From an uncultured Bacillota bacterium (lineage in GTDB: Bacteria > Bacillota > Clostridia > Oscillospirales > Oscillospiraceae): DNA of 64,000 nt. Position 1 is the first letter of the stretch. Each line of letters opens with the position of its first letter. This document shows positions 23,793 through 31,722 of this stretch, in pieces. The notes under the pieces are model-generated. The model worked only from the letters and a program-made list of their open reading frames with translations, had not been told where the DNA came from and did not search any database. The position numbers were made by a program, and so were the translations under genes. The stretch lies in contig CANEFX010000001.1 in NCBI GenBank assembly GCA_947426945.1, positions 77,238-141,237 of the forward strand, written 5' to 3'.

Positions 23793-25256
23793 ATGAATTA
23801 TTCATTCTGGTTTGTAGTTGGCAGTCAGTTCCTGTACGGTCCCGAAGTGCTGGAGACGGTAGCTGCCCGTGCCCGGGAGATGGCGGACGAGCTCAGCAGG
23901 GTTCTGCCGTTCCCCCTGCTCTACAAGGTGACAGCCAAGACCAACAAGGAGATTGCCGATGTGGTCAAGGAGGCCAACTACGACGACTCCTGCGCCGGCG
24001 TCATCACCTGGTGCCACACCTTTTCCCCCAGCAAGATGTGGATTAACGGCCTGGCCAGTCTGCAGAAGCCCTGGTGCCACTTTGCCACCCAGTATAACCG
24101 GGAAATACCTAACGAGGAGATCGATATGGACTTCATGAACCTGAACCAGGCCGCCCATGGCGACCGGGAGCATGGCTTCATCGGAGCCCGCCTGCGCAGC
24201 CGGAGGAAGGTCATTGCCGGGTACTGGAAGGACGAAGTCGCTCAGAAGCGCATCGGCAGCTGGATGAAGGCCGCCGTGGGCGTGGCCGTCTCCAAAGATC
24301 TGAGGGTTATGCGCTTTGGCGACAATATGCGGGAAGTGGCCGTCACCGAGGGCGACAAAGTGGAGGTCCAGACCAAGCTGGGCTGGCAGGTGAACACCTG
24401 GGCCGTGGGAGACCTGGTGAAAGTGATGAACGCCGTCACCGACGCAGAGATAGACGCCCTGATGGATATCTATAAGGCCAATTACGACATCGCTACCGAT
24501 AATATCGACGCTATTCGCTATCAGGCTCGGGAAGAGATTGCCATGAAAAAGATGCTGGACGAGCAGGGCTGCAAGGCCTTCTCCAACACTTTCCAGGATC
24601 TGTATGGCATGGAGCAGCTCCCCGGTCTGGCTTCTCAGCACCTGATGGCCCAGGGCTACGGCTATGGCGGCGAGGGCGACTGGAAGGTGTCCGCCATGAC
24701 CGCCATTATGAAGGCTATGGGCGAGGGCGGCAACGGCTGCTCACTGTTTATGGAGGACTACACCTATAACCTGGCAGAGGGGGCTGAGTACTCTCTGGGA
24801 GCCCACATGCTGGAGGTCTGTCCCTGCTGCGCCGCCGGAAAGCCCCGGATCGAGACCCATCACTTGGGCATCGGTATGAATGAGAAGGATCCCGCCCGCC
24901 TGGTGTTTGAGGGCAAGGAGGGGGACGCCATTGTGGTTTCCCTCATTGACATGGGCGGCCGCCTGCGCCTGATCTGCCAGGACATCCACTGTGTCAAGCC
25001 AATCCTGCCTATGCCCAACCTGCCTGTGGCCCGGGTGATGTGGCAGGCCGAGCCCAGCCTGACCACCGGAGTGGAGTGCTGGATTACTGCCGGCGGCGCT
25101 CACCACACCGTCCTCAGCTACGACGTGACAGCGGAGCAGATGAAGGACTGGGCCAATATGATGGACATTGAGTTCGTCCACATCGGCAAGGACACCACCG
25201 TGGAGAGTCTGGAGCACGACCTGTTCCTGTCTGATTTGGCCTGGAAGCTGAAGTAA
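23793..25256 (+). CDS. araA: L-arabinose isomerase
   Basis: A 487-aa metal-dependent isomerase converting L-arabinose to L-ribulose. Family features include FWFVVGSQFLYGPEVLE at the N-terminus, TWCHTFSPSKMWINGL, and the active-site region around GEGDWKVSAMTAIMK. The Glu/His metal ligands of the family fall in this last region and in the later CWITAGGAHHTV. Length is typical (about 490-500). GGAGG precedes the ATG. Confidence 0.96.
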   Translation: MNYSFWFVVGSQFLYGPEVLETVAARAREMADELSRVLPFPLLYKVTAKTNKEIADVVKEANYDDSCAGVITWCHTFSPSKMWINGLASLQKPWCHFATQYNREIPNEEIDMDFMNLNQAAHGDREHGFIGARLRSRRKVIAGYWKDEVAQKRIGSWMKAAVGVAVSKDLRVMRFGDNMREVAVTEGDKVEVQTKLGWQVNTWAVGDLVKVMNAVTDAEIDALMDIYKANYDIATDNIDAIRYQAREEIAMKKMLDEQGCKAFSNTFQDLYGMEQLPGLASQHLMAQGYGYGGEGDWKVSAMTAIMKAMGEGGNGCSLFMEDYTYNLAEGAEYSLGAHMLEVCPCCAAGKPRIETHHLGIGMNEKDPARLVFEGKEGDAIVVSLIDMGGRLRLICQDIHCVKPILPMPNLPVARVMWQAEPSLTTGVECWITAGGAHHTVLSYDVTAEQMKDWANMMDIEFVHIGKDTTVESLEHDLFLSDLAWKLK

Positions 25257-25259
25257 TAA

Positions 25260-25293
25260 AATAATTCCTCCCCCGGATGGGGGAGGAATTATT
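25260..25293 (+). terminator. araA-araD intercistronic hairpin
   Basis: A 15-bp perfect stem (25260-25274 with 25279-25293), 4-nt loop, followed by AAAAAGGGGG, which is the araD ribosome site. No T-run follows, so mRNA stabilisation or partial termination is more likely than full stop. Confidence 0.55.
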
Positions 25294-25310
25294 AAAAAGG
25301 GGGAAATTAC

Positions 25311-26009
25311 ATGTTAGAGCAACTCAAGCAAGCGGTTTTGGAGGCCAATCTCCTTCTGCCCCGATACGGCCTGGTCACTTTCACCTGGGGCAACGTATCC
25401 GCCGTAGACCGGGACAAGGGGCTCATGGTCATCAAGCCCTCTGGGGTGGACTATGAGGGCATGACTGCCGGGGATATGGTAGTGGTGGAGCTGGAGACCG
25501 GCAAGGTGGCGGAGGGTAAATGGAAGCCCTCCAGCGACACCAAGACGCACCTGGAGCTGTACAAGGCCTTCCCCGGTGTGGGCGGCATCGTCCACACCCA
25601 CAGCCCCCACGCGGTGGCCTGGGCCCAGGCCGGGGAGGATATCCCGTGCTTCGGCACCACCCACGCCGACTATTTCTACGGTTCCATCCCCTGTGCCCGG
25701 CACCTGACCCAGGGGGAACTGGAGGAGGACTATGAGAAAAACACCGGAAGGATCATCGTAGAGACGTTCCGGGAGCGATGCATTGAGCCCACTGCCGTCC
25801 CCGGGGTAATCTGCGCCAGCCATGGCCCCTTCACCTGGGGCAAGGATGCGGCACAGGCGGTATACCACGCGGTGGTGCTGGAGGAGGTGGCCAAAATGGC
25901 CATTCTCACCCGGCAGATCAAGCCATCTGCCGGCCCCGCCCCCCAGCGTATCCAGGATAAGCACTATTTCCGCAAGCACGGCCCCGGTGCCTACTACGGT
26001 CAGGGCTGA
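25311..26009 (+). CDS. araD: L-ribulose-5-phosphate 4-epimerase
   Basis: A 232-aa class II aldolase-fold epimerase making D-xylulose 5-phosphate. The zinc histidines are visible in [15 protein letters not shown] and later [24 protein letters not shown] and the SGVDYEG segment bind phosphate. Length is typical (231). It closes the arabinose operon. Confidence 0.95.
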   Translation: MLEQLKQAVLEANLLLPRYGLVTFTWGNVSAVDRDKGLMVIKPSGVDYEGMTAGDMVVVELETGKVAEGKWKPSSDTKTHLELYKAFPGVGGIVHTHSPHAVAWAQAGEDIPCFGTTHADYFYGSIPCARHLTQGELEEDYEKNTGRIIVETFRERCIEPTAVPGVICASHGPFTWGKDAAQAVYHAVVLEEVAKMAILTRQIKPSAGPAPQRIQDKHYFRKHGPGAYYGQG

Positions 26010-26060
26010 CACACAGGCAAAGGGTCCCGGCCAGCCGGCCGGGACCCTTTGCCTGTGTGT
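26009..26060 (+). terminator. Terminator of the arabinose operon
   Basis: A perfect 24-bp stem (26009-26032 with 26037-26060) with a 4-nt loop, starting at the last base of the araD stop codon. Exceptionally long for an intrinsic terminator. Confidence 0.8.
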
Positions 26061-26199
26061 TGTAAAAGGAGAGGGAGAAATGGGAGATACATGAAGTAGC
26101 TTATTGCTACAATGACAGCATAGAGGATAAATGCGGCAATTTCATGACATTCCCGTGAATTTTCTGTGAATTATAAAGGATTGTTTCCCACTCAGCCGG

Positions 26200-26227
26200 A
26201 AAGGGACGCCCCTGCGGGCGTCCCTTT
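26200..26227 (-). terminator. Terminator of the hydroxyacid dehydrogenase gene
   Basis: A 12-bp perfect stem (26200-26211 with 26216-26227) 14 bases beyond the minus-strand stop codon; the right arm ends in TTT on that strand. Confidence 0.6.
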
Positions 26228-26241
26228 GGTTAATGGTAAGC

Positions 26242-27183
26242 TTATTTCAGATCCAGGGCCTCTTTCACCTTGTTAATGATGTGGGCCCCGATATCCCGGG
26301 AGGCGTCGGTAGTCTGAGCGCCCAAGTGGGGGGTGACGATAAAGTTATCGCACTGGAAGAGGGGGGAGTCGAAGCCCGCGTCCTCGGTGAGACCGCCGCC
26401 GGCCAACTCATTCTCCATTACGTCGGAGGCGTATCCGCCGATCTTGCCGGCTTTCAACGCCTCATACATGTCCTTCTCGTTGACGATGCCGCCCCGGGCC
26501 ATGTTCAGTACCACAGCGTCGTCCTTCATTTCCGCAATGGACTTGGCGTTGAACAGGTTGCGGGTCTCGTCGTTGAGGGGCATATGGATGGTGACAAAGT
26601 CGGAGACCTTGAGCACCTCGTCAATGGACATGCTCTTGGCGTGCTGCTGCTCAAAAACCTCGGCGGGAAGATAGGGATCGTAAGCCACCACGTCCATCAG
26701 GAAGGCCCGGGCCAGCTCGCCCACTCTCTGGCCGATGCGGCCGAAGCCCAGCACACCCAGGGTCTTGCCCCGGAGTTCACGGCCCACGAACTTATACTTG
26801 TCCCAGTTCTTGTTAATTTTTACGTCGTTGCAGGCGGGGATGGTATGGCGGGACATATCCAGCATCTTGGAGATGGTCAGCTCGGCCACGGCGTTGCCGT
26901 TAAGGCCGGGAGCGTTGAATACCTGAATTCCGTTGGCCTTGGCGGTGTCCATGTCGATGTGGTTCAGGCCCACGGAGCAAACGCCAATGACCTTCAGCTT
27001 CTTGGCGGCATCCAGGATGTCCTTGTTGATGGCAGGGTCCACCCGCATGATGAGAACCTCATAGTCGCCGATCATGCCGGCCAGTTCCTCCTGAGTGGGG
27101 AGAATCTTGGTGTCGACCTCCATGTACTTGCCCAGTTCCTCAGCGATAGCGGGGGATACGACGTCGATGATGAGACATTTCAT
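26242..27183 (-). CDS. D-2-hydroxyacid dehydrogenase (phosphoglycerate dehydrogenase-like)
   Basis: A 313-aa NAD(P)-dependent dehydrogenase. The Rossmann motif is GVLGFGRIGQRVG (about residue 142). The catalytic triad elements are NMARGGIVNE (Arg), the following conserved Glu region, and TPHLGAQT (His). It lacks the C-terminal ACT domain of serine-pathway SerA, so it may act on another 2-hydroxyacid such as hydroxypyruvate or lactate. The divergent LysR gene may regulate it. Confidence 0.88.
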   Translation of the reverse strand: MKCLIIDVVSPAIAEELGKYMEVDTKILPTQEELAGMIGDYEVLIMRVDPAINKDILDAAKKLKVIGVCSVGLNHIDMDTAKANGIQVFNAPGLNGNAVAELTISKMLDMSRHTIPACNDVKINKNWDKYKFVGRELRGKTLGVLGFGRIGQRVGELARAFLMDVVAYDPYLPAEVFEQQHAKSMSIDEVLKVSDFVTIHMPLNDETRNLFNAKSIAEMKDDAVVLNMARGGIVNEKDMYEALKAGKIGGYASDVMENELAGGGLTEDAGFDSPLFQCDNFIVTPHLGAQTTDASRDIGAHIINKVKEALDLK

Positions 27184-27301
27184 AAGCCAACATTCCTTCC
27201 TTAATCAATTATTTTCGGGCCGCAGCCCGGGTTTCATACCGTTATCTATTGAATATTATGCCATATTTTCACCGATTTGGGAAGTATCTTTTTGTCGAGG
27301 G

Positions 27302-27330
27302 TTGCCACAATCTTTTGACTGTGGTATAAT
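27302..27330 (+). promoter_or_regulatory. Promoter of the LysR gene
   Basis: TTGCCA (27302-27307), 17 bases, TATAAT (27325-27330), about 33 bases before the GTG start. Confidence 0.7.
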
Positions 27331-27362
27331 GACTTATACACCAAAAAAGGCGAGGTGTTTTT

Positions 27363-28295
27363 GTGAACTTTCAACATTTAAAGTACTTTCTGATGGTGGC
27401 GGAGGAGCTGAACATCACCCGGGCGGCGGAGCGGCTGTACATCTCTCAGCAGTCTCTCTCCAATCACATCGGCAACCTGGAGCGGGAGCTGGACGTGAAG
27501 CTGTTCACCCGGTCGCCCAAGCTGTCCCTCACCTACGCGGGGGGGCTGCTGGTGGATACGGCGTCCCAGATTCTGGATCTGCACAGCCAGTATCTGTCCA
27601 AGGTGGGGGATATCAACAAGCAGTACCTGGGGGTGCTGCGGGTGGGCATTTCCCATACCTGCGGGCTGGCCCTGCTGCCCGATATCCTGCCCCGGTTTCG
27701 AGCGGAATTTCCCCAGGTGGAGTTTTCCCTGTTCGAGGGTAACTCCACCCAGCTGGAGGATGAGCTGTCCCACGGCAGGACCGACCTGATCATCTGCTTC
27801 CAGCCGATCATCATGGAGGGCGTGGCCGCTATTCCCCTGACGGAGCAGCGGCTGGCGATGGTGGTGCCCCGGACCTTTACCGACGAACTTTTCGGACCTC
27901 AGGCAGAGGAAATCCGCCGTCAGTACGCCCAGGGGGCGGACATCCGCGTCTTTGAGCACCTGCCCTTTGTCCTGATTAAGCGGGGAAACCGCACCCGGAA
28001 CATCGTGGACCAGTATTTCAGCCGGTATTACTTTAAGCCCCAGCTTATTTTGGAAACGGAGAATACCGTCACCACCCTGGCCATGGCCCAGGCGGGAGTG
28101 GGGATTACCATCTGCCCGGAGTTGTTCCTGCGGGCTATCCCTGCGCCCCCCCACGACTCGGCGGGGGTGGACCTCTTCCCCCTTACCGACCCTTCTACCT
28201 TCAGCAAGCTGGTGGCGGGATACCGAAAGAGCCGGTACTTGTCTCATTTCGGTCAGCGATTTATTGAGATTACACAGGATATTCTGGGGGAGTAA
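27363..28295 (+). CDS. LysR-family transcriptional regulator
   Basis: A 310-aa LTTR. N-terminal helix-turn-helix (LNITRAAERLYISQQSLSNH), then a type 2 periplasmic effector domain from about residue 90 (LRVGISHTCGLALLPDILPR). The start is GTG 27363 with GGCGAGGTG upstream. It is divergent from the hydroxyacid dehydrogenase, the usual arrangement for an LTTR and its target. Confidence 0.92.
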   Translation: MNFQHLKYFLMVAEELNITRAAERLYISQQSLSNHIGNLERELDVKLFTRSPKLSLTYAGGLLVDTASQILDLHSQYLSKVGDINKQYLGVLRVGISHTCGLALLPDILPRFRAEFPQVEFSLFEGNSTQLEDELSHGRTDLIICFQPIIMEGVAAIPLTEQRLAMVVPRTFTDELFGPQAEEIRRQYAQGADIRVFEHLPFVLIKRGNRTRNIVDQYFSRYYFKPQLILETENTVTTLAMAQAGVGITICPELFLRAIPAPPHDSAGVDLFPLTDPSTFSKLVAGYRKSRYLSHFGQRFIEITQDILGE

Positions 28296-28316
28296 CAGGT
28301 GCGGGGACCGGGCGTA

Positions 28317-28691
28317 TCAGTCCGCTTTGTGTCCCAAAGCGTGGGCCTTGATTTTCTCAAAGGTCTCGTCGCTGAGATCGTGCTCCATCTTGCAGGCGTC
28401 AGCGGCGGCCACATCCTCGCTGACGCCCAGGGCCGTGAGAAACCGGGTGAGCAGCTTGTGGCGGCCGTATATGCGCTGGGCAATCTCCTCGCCGGGGGGG
28501 AGCAGGGTGATAAAGCCGTCAGCGTCCATCTCAATGTAGCCGTTCTCCCGGAACCGTTTCATGGCCACGCTGACGCTGGGCTTGGTCAGTTCCAGCTGGT
28601 GAACTACGTCGATGGACCGCACCGTCCCCTGGCGCTCCCGCAGGATTAGAATGGCCTCTAGATAATCCTCTGCAGATTCGTGAATATTCAT
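28317..28691 (-). CDS. DtxR/MntR-family metal-dependent repressor
   Basis: A 124-aa metalloregulator with a winged helix (SIDVVHQLELTKPSVSVAMK) and a metal-binding dimerisation domain (ALGVSEDVAAADACKMEHDL, with Cys, Glu and His ligands). No SH3 domain is present, so it is of the short MntR/IdeR type. Start ATG 28691 with AAGGGG 9 bases upstream. It is divergent from the feo operon, whose promoter carries palindromes of the DtxR type, so an iron-responsive repressor is inferred. Confidence 0.9.
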   Translation of the reverse strand: MNIHESAEDYLEAILILRERQGTVRSIDVVHQLELTKPSVSVAMKRFRENGYIEMDADGFITLLPPGEEIAQRIYGRHKLLTRFLTALGVSEDVAAADACKMEHDLSDETFEKIKAHALGHKAD

Positions 28692-28761
28692 AATTTTCAT
28701 CCCCTTTGGGACTAAGATTATCATACATAAACGCAAAAATCAAGAAATTTCCTCCGGAGAC

Positions 28762-28819
28762 TTGACAAGGAAGGTTAGTTATATTAAACTAAAGACGAAA
28801 TGAGTTAGTAATAGCTAAC
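28762..28819 (+). promoter_or_regulatory. feo promoter with two DtxR-type operators
   Basis: TTGACA at 28762-28767; a weak -10 (TAAACT) at 28785-28790. A palindrome TTAGTT-N6-AACTAA (28775-28792) covers the spacer and -10, and a second GTTAG-N6-CTAAC (28804-28819) covers the likely start region. The TTAG/CTAA halves match the DtxR consensus family (TTAGGTTAGCCTAACCTAA). Confidence 0.65.
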
Positions 28820-28837
28820 CAAAAGGAGGGAGTATGG

Positions 28838-29047
28838 ATGCCGCTGACAATGGCAAGAGCGGGAGAGACTGTCACCGTCCGCAGGGTGACGGGGAAGGAG
28901 GAGGCCCGCCGGCACCTGGCTGAGCTGGGGTTTGTGGCGGACAGCGCCGTCACGGTGGTCAGCAAGGTGGCGGGCAGTCTGATTGTCCAGGTGAAGGACA
29001 GCAGGGTAGCCCTGAACCAGAGCATGGCCAGCCGAATCATAATATAA
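28838..29047 (+). CDS. feoA: FeoA domain protein 1
   Basis: A 69-aa SH3-like FeoA protein (MARAGETVTVRRVTGKEEAR, ELGFVADSAVTVVSK). FeoA proteins assist the FeoB ferrous iron transporter. Start ATG 28838 with AAGGAGGG upstream. First gene of the feo operon, directly after two repressor operators. Confidence 0.9.
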   Translation: MPLTMARAGETVTVRRVTGKEEARRHLAELGFVADSAVTVVSKVAGSLIVQVKDSRVALNQSMASRIII

Positions 29048-29061
29048 AAGGAGAGGTAAGT

Positions 29062-29283
29062 ATGAAAACACTGAAAGAAGTCAAGGTGGGGCAGACCGCC
29101 ACGGTGACCCGTCTCTGCGGCGAGGGAGCGGTCAAGCGCCGGATCATGGATATGGGAATTACCAGAGGGACGGAGATTTTCATCCGCAAGGTGGCCCCTC
29201 TGGGAGACCCGATGGAACTGAGGGTCCGGGGCTATGAGCTGAGCATCCGGAAAGCTGACGCTGAAATGATTGAGGTCGACTGA
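29062..29283 (+). CDS. feoA: FeoA domain protein 2
   Basis: A 73-aa SH3-like FeoA protein (GQTATVTRLCGEGAVKRRIM, DMGITRGTEIFIRKVAPLG, GYELSIRKADAEMIEV). Two distinct FeoA proteins before FeoB is common in Clostridia. It is better conserved to the family pattern than the first. Confidence 0.93.
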   Translation: MKTLKEVKVGQTATVTRLCGEGAVKRRIMDMGITRGTEIFIRKVAPLGDPMELRVRGYELSIRKADAEMIEVD

Positions 29284-29297
29284 TTTTTAAGCAAAGG

Positions 29298-29311
29298 TTA
29301 GTTGTAACTAA
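29298..29311 (+). promoter_or_regulatory. DtxR-type operator before feoB
   Basis: TTAGTTGTAACTAA, a perfect 14-bp palindrome of the same TTAG-N6-CTAA form as the operators before feoA. It sits in the feoA-feoB gap, so feoB may have additional iron control. Confidence 0.55.
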
Positions 29312-29336
29312 TTAAAAGAAAAGGAGAGAATCTGCA

Positions 29337-31409
29337 ATGAGCATCAGAATTGCTCTGGCGGGCAACCCCAACTGCGGCAAGACAACTCTGTTCAACGCCT
29401 TGACGGGCTCCAGCCAGTACGTGGGCAACTGGCCGGGCGTTACGGTGGAGCGGAAGGAGGGCAGACTGAAGGGACGCAAGGATGTAGTGATTCAGGACCT
29501 GCCCGGCATTTACTCCCTGTCCCCCTATAGCCTGGAGGAGGTGGTGGCCCGGGACTACCTGGTAAAGGAGCGGCCCGACGCCATCCTGAACATTGTGGAC
29601 GGTACCAACATTGAACGCAACTTGTATCTCACCACCCAGCTCATTGAACTGGGGCTGCCGGTAGTGGTGGCGGTGAACATGATGGACCTGGTGCGGAAGA
29701 ACGGCGACCGGATCGACCTGAAAAAGCTGGGAGAGGGTCTGGGCTGCCGGGTGGTAGAGATATCCGCCCTGAGAAACGAGGGGGTTGAGGATGCTGCTGC
29801 CGCCGCTCTGGCCGCGGCCAGAGGGCCCGCGCCGGAACGCCGTCCCGCCTTTGCGGTGAACGAGGCGGATTTGGAGGAGGGCGACGACGCGGAGAGCGCC
29901 GCTGCCGCCGCCCGGTACGATTTTATCGGGGCGGTGGTATCCGGCTCGGTAAAGAAAAGGGCGGCCGCGGGAGCGCTGTCCGTCTCGGACCGGATTGACC
30001 GGGTCGTCACCAACCGCGTTCTGGCCCTGCCCATCTTCGCCGCCGTGATGTTCCTGGTGTATGCCGTTGCTATGGGGAGCTTTGCCATTGAGCTTTCGGA
30101 GGATTTCAGTATCCCCATCTCCATCGGAACCGCCGCCACCGACTGGGCCAACGATACCCTGTTCGGCGAGTGGGTTCCCGGCCTCTTTGACAGCCTCCTG
30201 GGCGCGCTGGGCGTGGGCGGGGAGAGTTGGGTCTACGGCCTGGTGCAGGACGGCGTTGTGGCCGGCGTGGGGGCTGTGCTGGGCTTCGTGCCCCAGATGC
30301 TGGTGCTGTTCCTGCTGCTGGCCGTTCTGGAGGACTGCGGCTATATGGCCCGGATCGCCTTCATCATGGACCGCATTTTCCGCCGCTTCGGCCTGAGCGG
30401 AAAGAGCTTTATCCCCATGCTGGTGGCCACCGGCTGCGGCGTGCCCGGCATCATGGCCTCCCGAACCATTGAGCAGGACCGTGACCGGAAGATGACCATC
30501 ATGACCACCGGCTTTATCCCCTGCGGGGCCAAAATGCCCATCATTGGCCTGTTTGCCGGGGCGGTGTTCGGCGGCTCCCCCTGGGTGGCCACCTCCGCTT
30601 TCTTTATCGGCGTCGCCGCCGTGGTGATTTCCGGCATTATGCTCAAGAAGTTCAGAGCTTTCGCCGGGGAGCCCGCCCCCTTCGTCATGGAGCTGCCCGC
30701 CTACCACGCCCCTTCCGCCGGCAACGTGCTGCGGGCCACTTGGGAGCGGGGCTGGTCCTTCATCAAGCGGGCGGGAACCATCATCCTCCTGAGTTCCATC
30801 GTTCTCTGGTTCCTCATGGGGTACGGCGTTGTGGACGGTGTGTTCCGGGCGGTGGAGGACAACAATACCTCCTTGCTGGCCGCTATCGGCAGCGGTGTCG
30901 CTGTAATCTTTGTCCCGCTGGGCTGGGTTGGCGACATGGCCTGGAAGGCCACCACCGCCACTTTCACCGGCCTGATCGCCAAGGAGGAGGTCGTCAACTT
31001 CTTCGGTGTGGCCTACCACTACGCCGGCGAGGCCGATCTGATGGAGGACGCCAGTGGCATCTATGCTGCCGTAGGCGCGGACTTCGGCGCTATGGCCGCG
31101 TACTCCTTCATGATCTTTAACCTGCTGTGCGCCCCCTGCTTCGCCGCCATGGGCGCTATCCGCCGGGAGATGAACAACGCCAAATGGACCGCCGCCGCCA
31201 TCGGCTATATGTGCGGGTTTGCCTATGTGGTCTCTATGATTGTCTATCAGCTGGGCGGGCTGATTACCGGAGAGGCGGCCTTCGGTCCCCTGACTGTGAT
31301 TGCCGTCCTGCTGCTGGCCGGGCTGGTGTACATGCTGGTGCGCAGGGGCTGTCAGGGGGAGGAGAGAGCCCGGCTCCTGACCGGCCTCTCTGCGGCGGCG
31401 AATCGGTGA
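29337..31409 (+). CDS. feoB: Ferrous iron transport protein B
   Basis: A 690-aa inner-membrane Fe(II) transporter with an N-terminal G domain: G1 GNPNCGKTTLFN (residue 8), G3 DLPGIYSLSPY, and G4 NMMD. The membrane part contains the two Gate motifs (GCGVPGIMASRTIEQDRDRK and the second region around AGTIILLSSIVLWFLMG) and ends in a basic tail. Length is slightly below E. coli FeoB (773). Part of the feoA-feoA-feoB-Cys-rich protein operon. Confidence 0.96.
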   Translation: MSIRIALAGNPNCGKTTLFNALTGSSQYVGNWPGVTVERKEGRLKGRKDVVIQDLPGIYSLSPYSLEEVVARDYLVKERPDAILNIVDGTNIERNLYLTTQLIELGLPVVVAVNMMDLVRKNGDRIDLKKLGEGLGCRVVEISALRNEGVEDAAAAALAAARGPAPERRPAFAVNEADLEEGDDAESAAAAARYDFIGAVVSGSVKKRAAAGALSVSDRIDRVVTNRVLALPIFAAVMFLVYAVAMGSFAIELSEDFSIPISIGTAATDWANDTLFGEWVPGLFDSLLGALGVGGESWVYGLVQDGVVAGVGAVLGFVPQMLVLFLLLAVLEDCGYMARIAFIMDRIFRRFGLSGKSFIPMLVATGCGVPGIMASRTIEQDRDRKMTIMTTGFIPCGAKMPIIGLFAGAVFGGSPWVATSAFFIGVAAVVISGIMLKKFRAFAGEPAPFVMELPAYHAPSAGNVLRATWERGWSFIKRAGTIILLSSIVLWFLMGYGVVDGVFRAVEDNNTSLLAAIGSGVAVIFVPLGWVGDMAWKATTATFTGLIAKEEVVNFFGVAYHYAGEADLMEDASGIYAAVGADFGAMAAYSFMIFNLLCAPCFAAMGAIRREMNNAKWTAAAIGYMCGFAYVVSMIVYQLGGLITGEAAFGPLTVIAVLLLAGLVYMLVRRGCQGEERARLLTGLSAAANR

Positions 31410-31422
31410 AAGGAGGAGAACC

Positions 31423-31563
31423 ATGAACCCTGGAGAGATTGCCGTCATCCTGGCGCTGGCCTGCGCGGCGGGGCTGGCGGTCCGTTCCCTGTGGAGAAAC
31501 CGCAAGGCGGGCGGACGTTGCGACGGCGATTGCAGCCGGTGCGGCGGCTGCAGTCATCACTAG
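31423..31563 (+). CDS. FeoB-associated Cys-rich membrane protein
   Basis: A 46-aa protein of the FeoB-associated Cys-rich family. One membrane helix (EIAVILALACAAGLAVRSLW) is followed by a short tail with four cysteines (GRCDGDCSRCGGCSHH). AAAGGAGG lies 8 bases upstream of the ATG. It ends the feo operon and is thought to play a FeoC-like role, perhaps binding iron or stabilising FeoB. Confidence 0.88.
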   Translation: MNPGEIAVILALACAAGLAVRSLWRNRKAGGRCDGDCSRCGGCSHH

Positions 31564-31572
31564 GCCATAGAG

Positions 31573-31612
31573 AACCGGCCTCCTGAGCTTCTCGGAAGGC
31601 CGGTTTCCTCTG
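31573..31612 (+). terminator. Terminator of the feo operon
   Basis: Stem AACCGGCC/GGCCGGTT (31573-31580 with 31598-31605), larger loop, followed by TTCCTCTGTG. Confidence 0.6.
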
Positions 31613-31722
31613 TGTCAGAACGGCGTTAAGAAGTCGGCGGCGCGGTTGACACAGACGGATAAATCTGGTAAAAGTAAAATGGGGGAAATCGGGAAAGATT
31701 TGAAAAAGGAGAAAAAGAGGAA

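Noticed and set aside
29298-31505. A 735-codon open frame antisense to feoB
   Set aside because: Composition (Gly, His, Gln-rich) is not protein-like and it fully overlaps feoB on the other strand.
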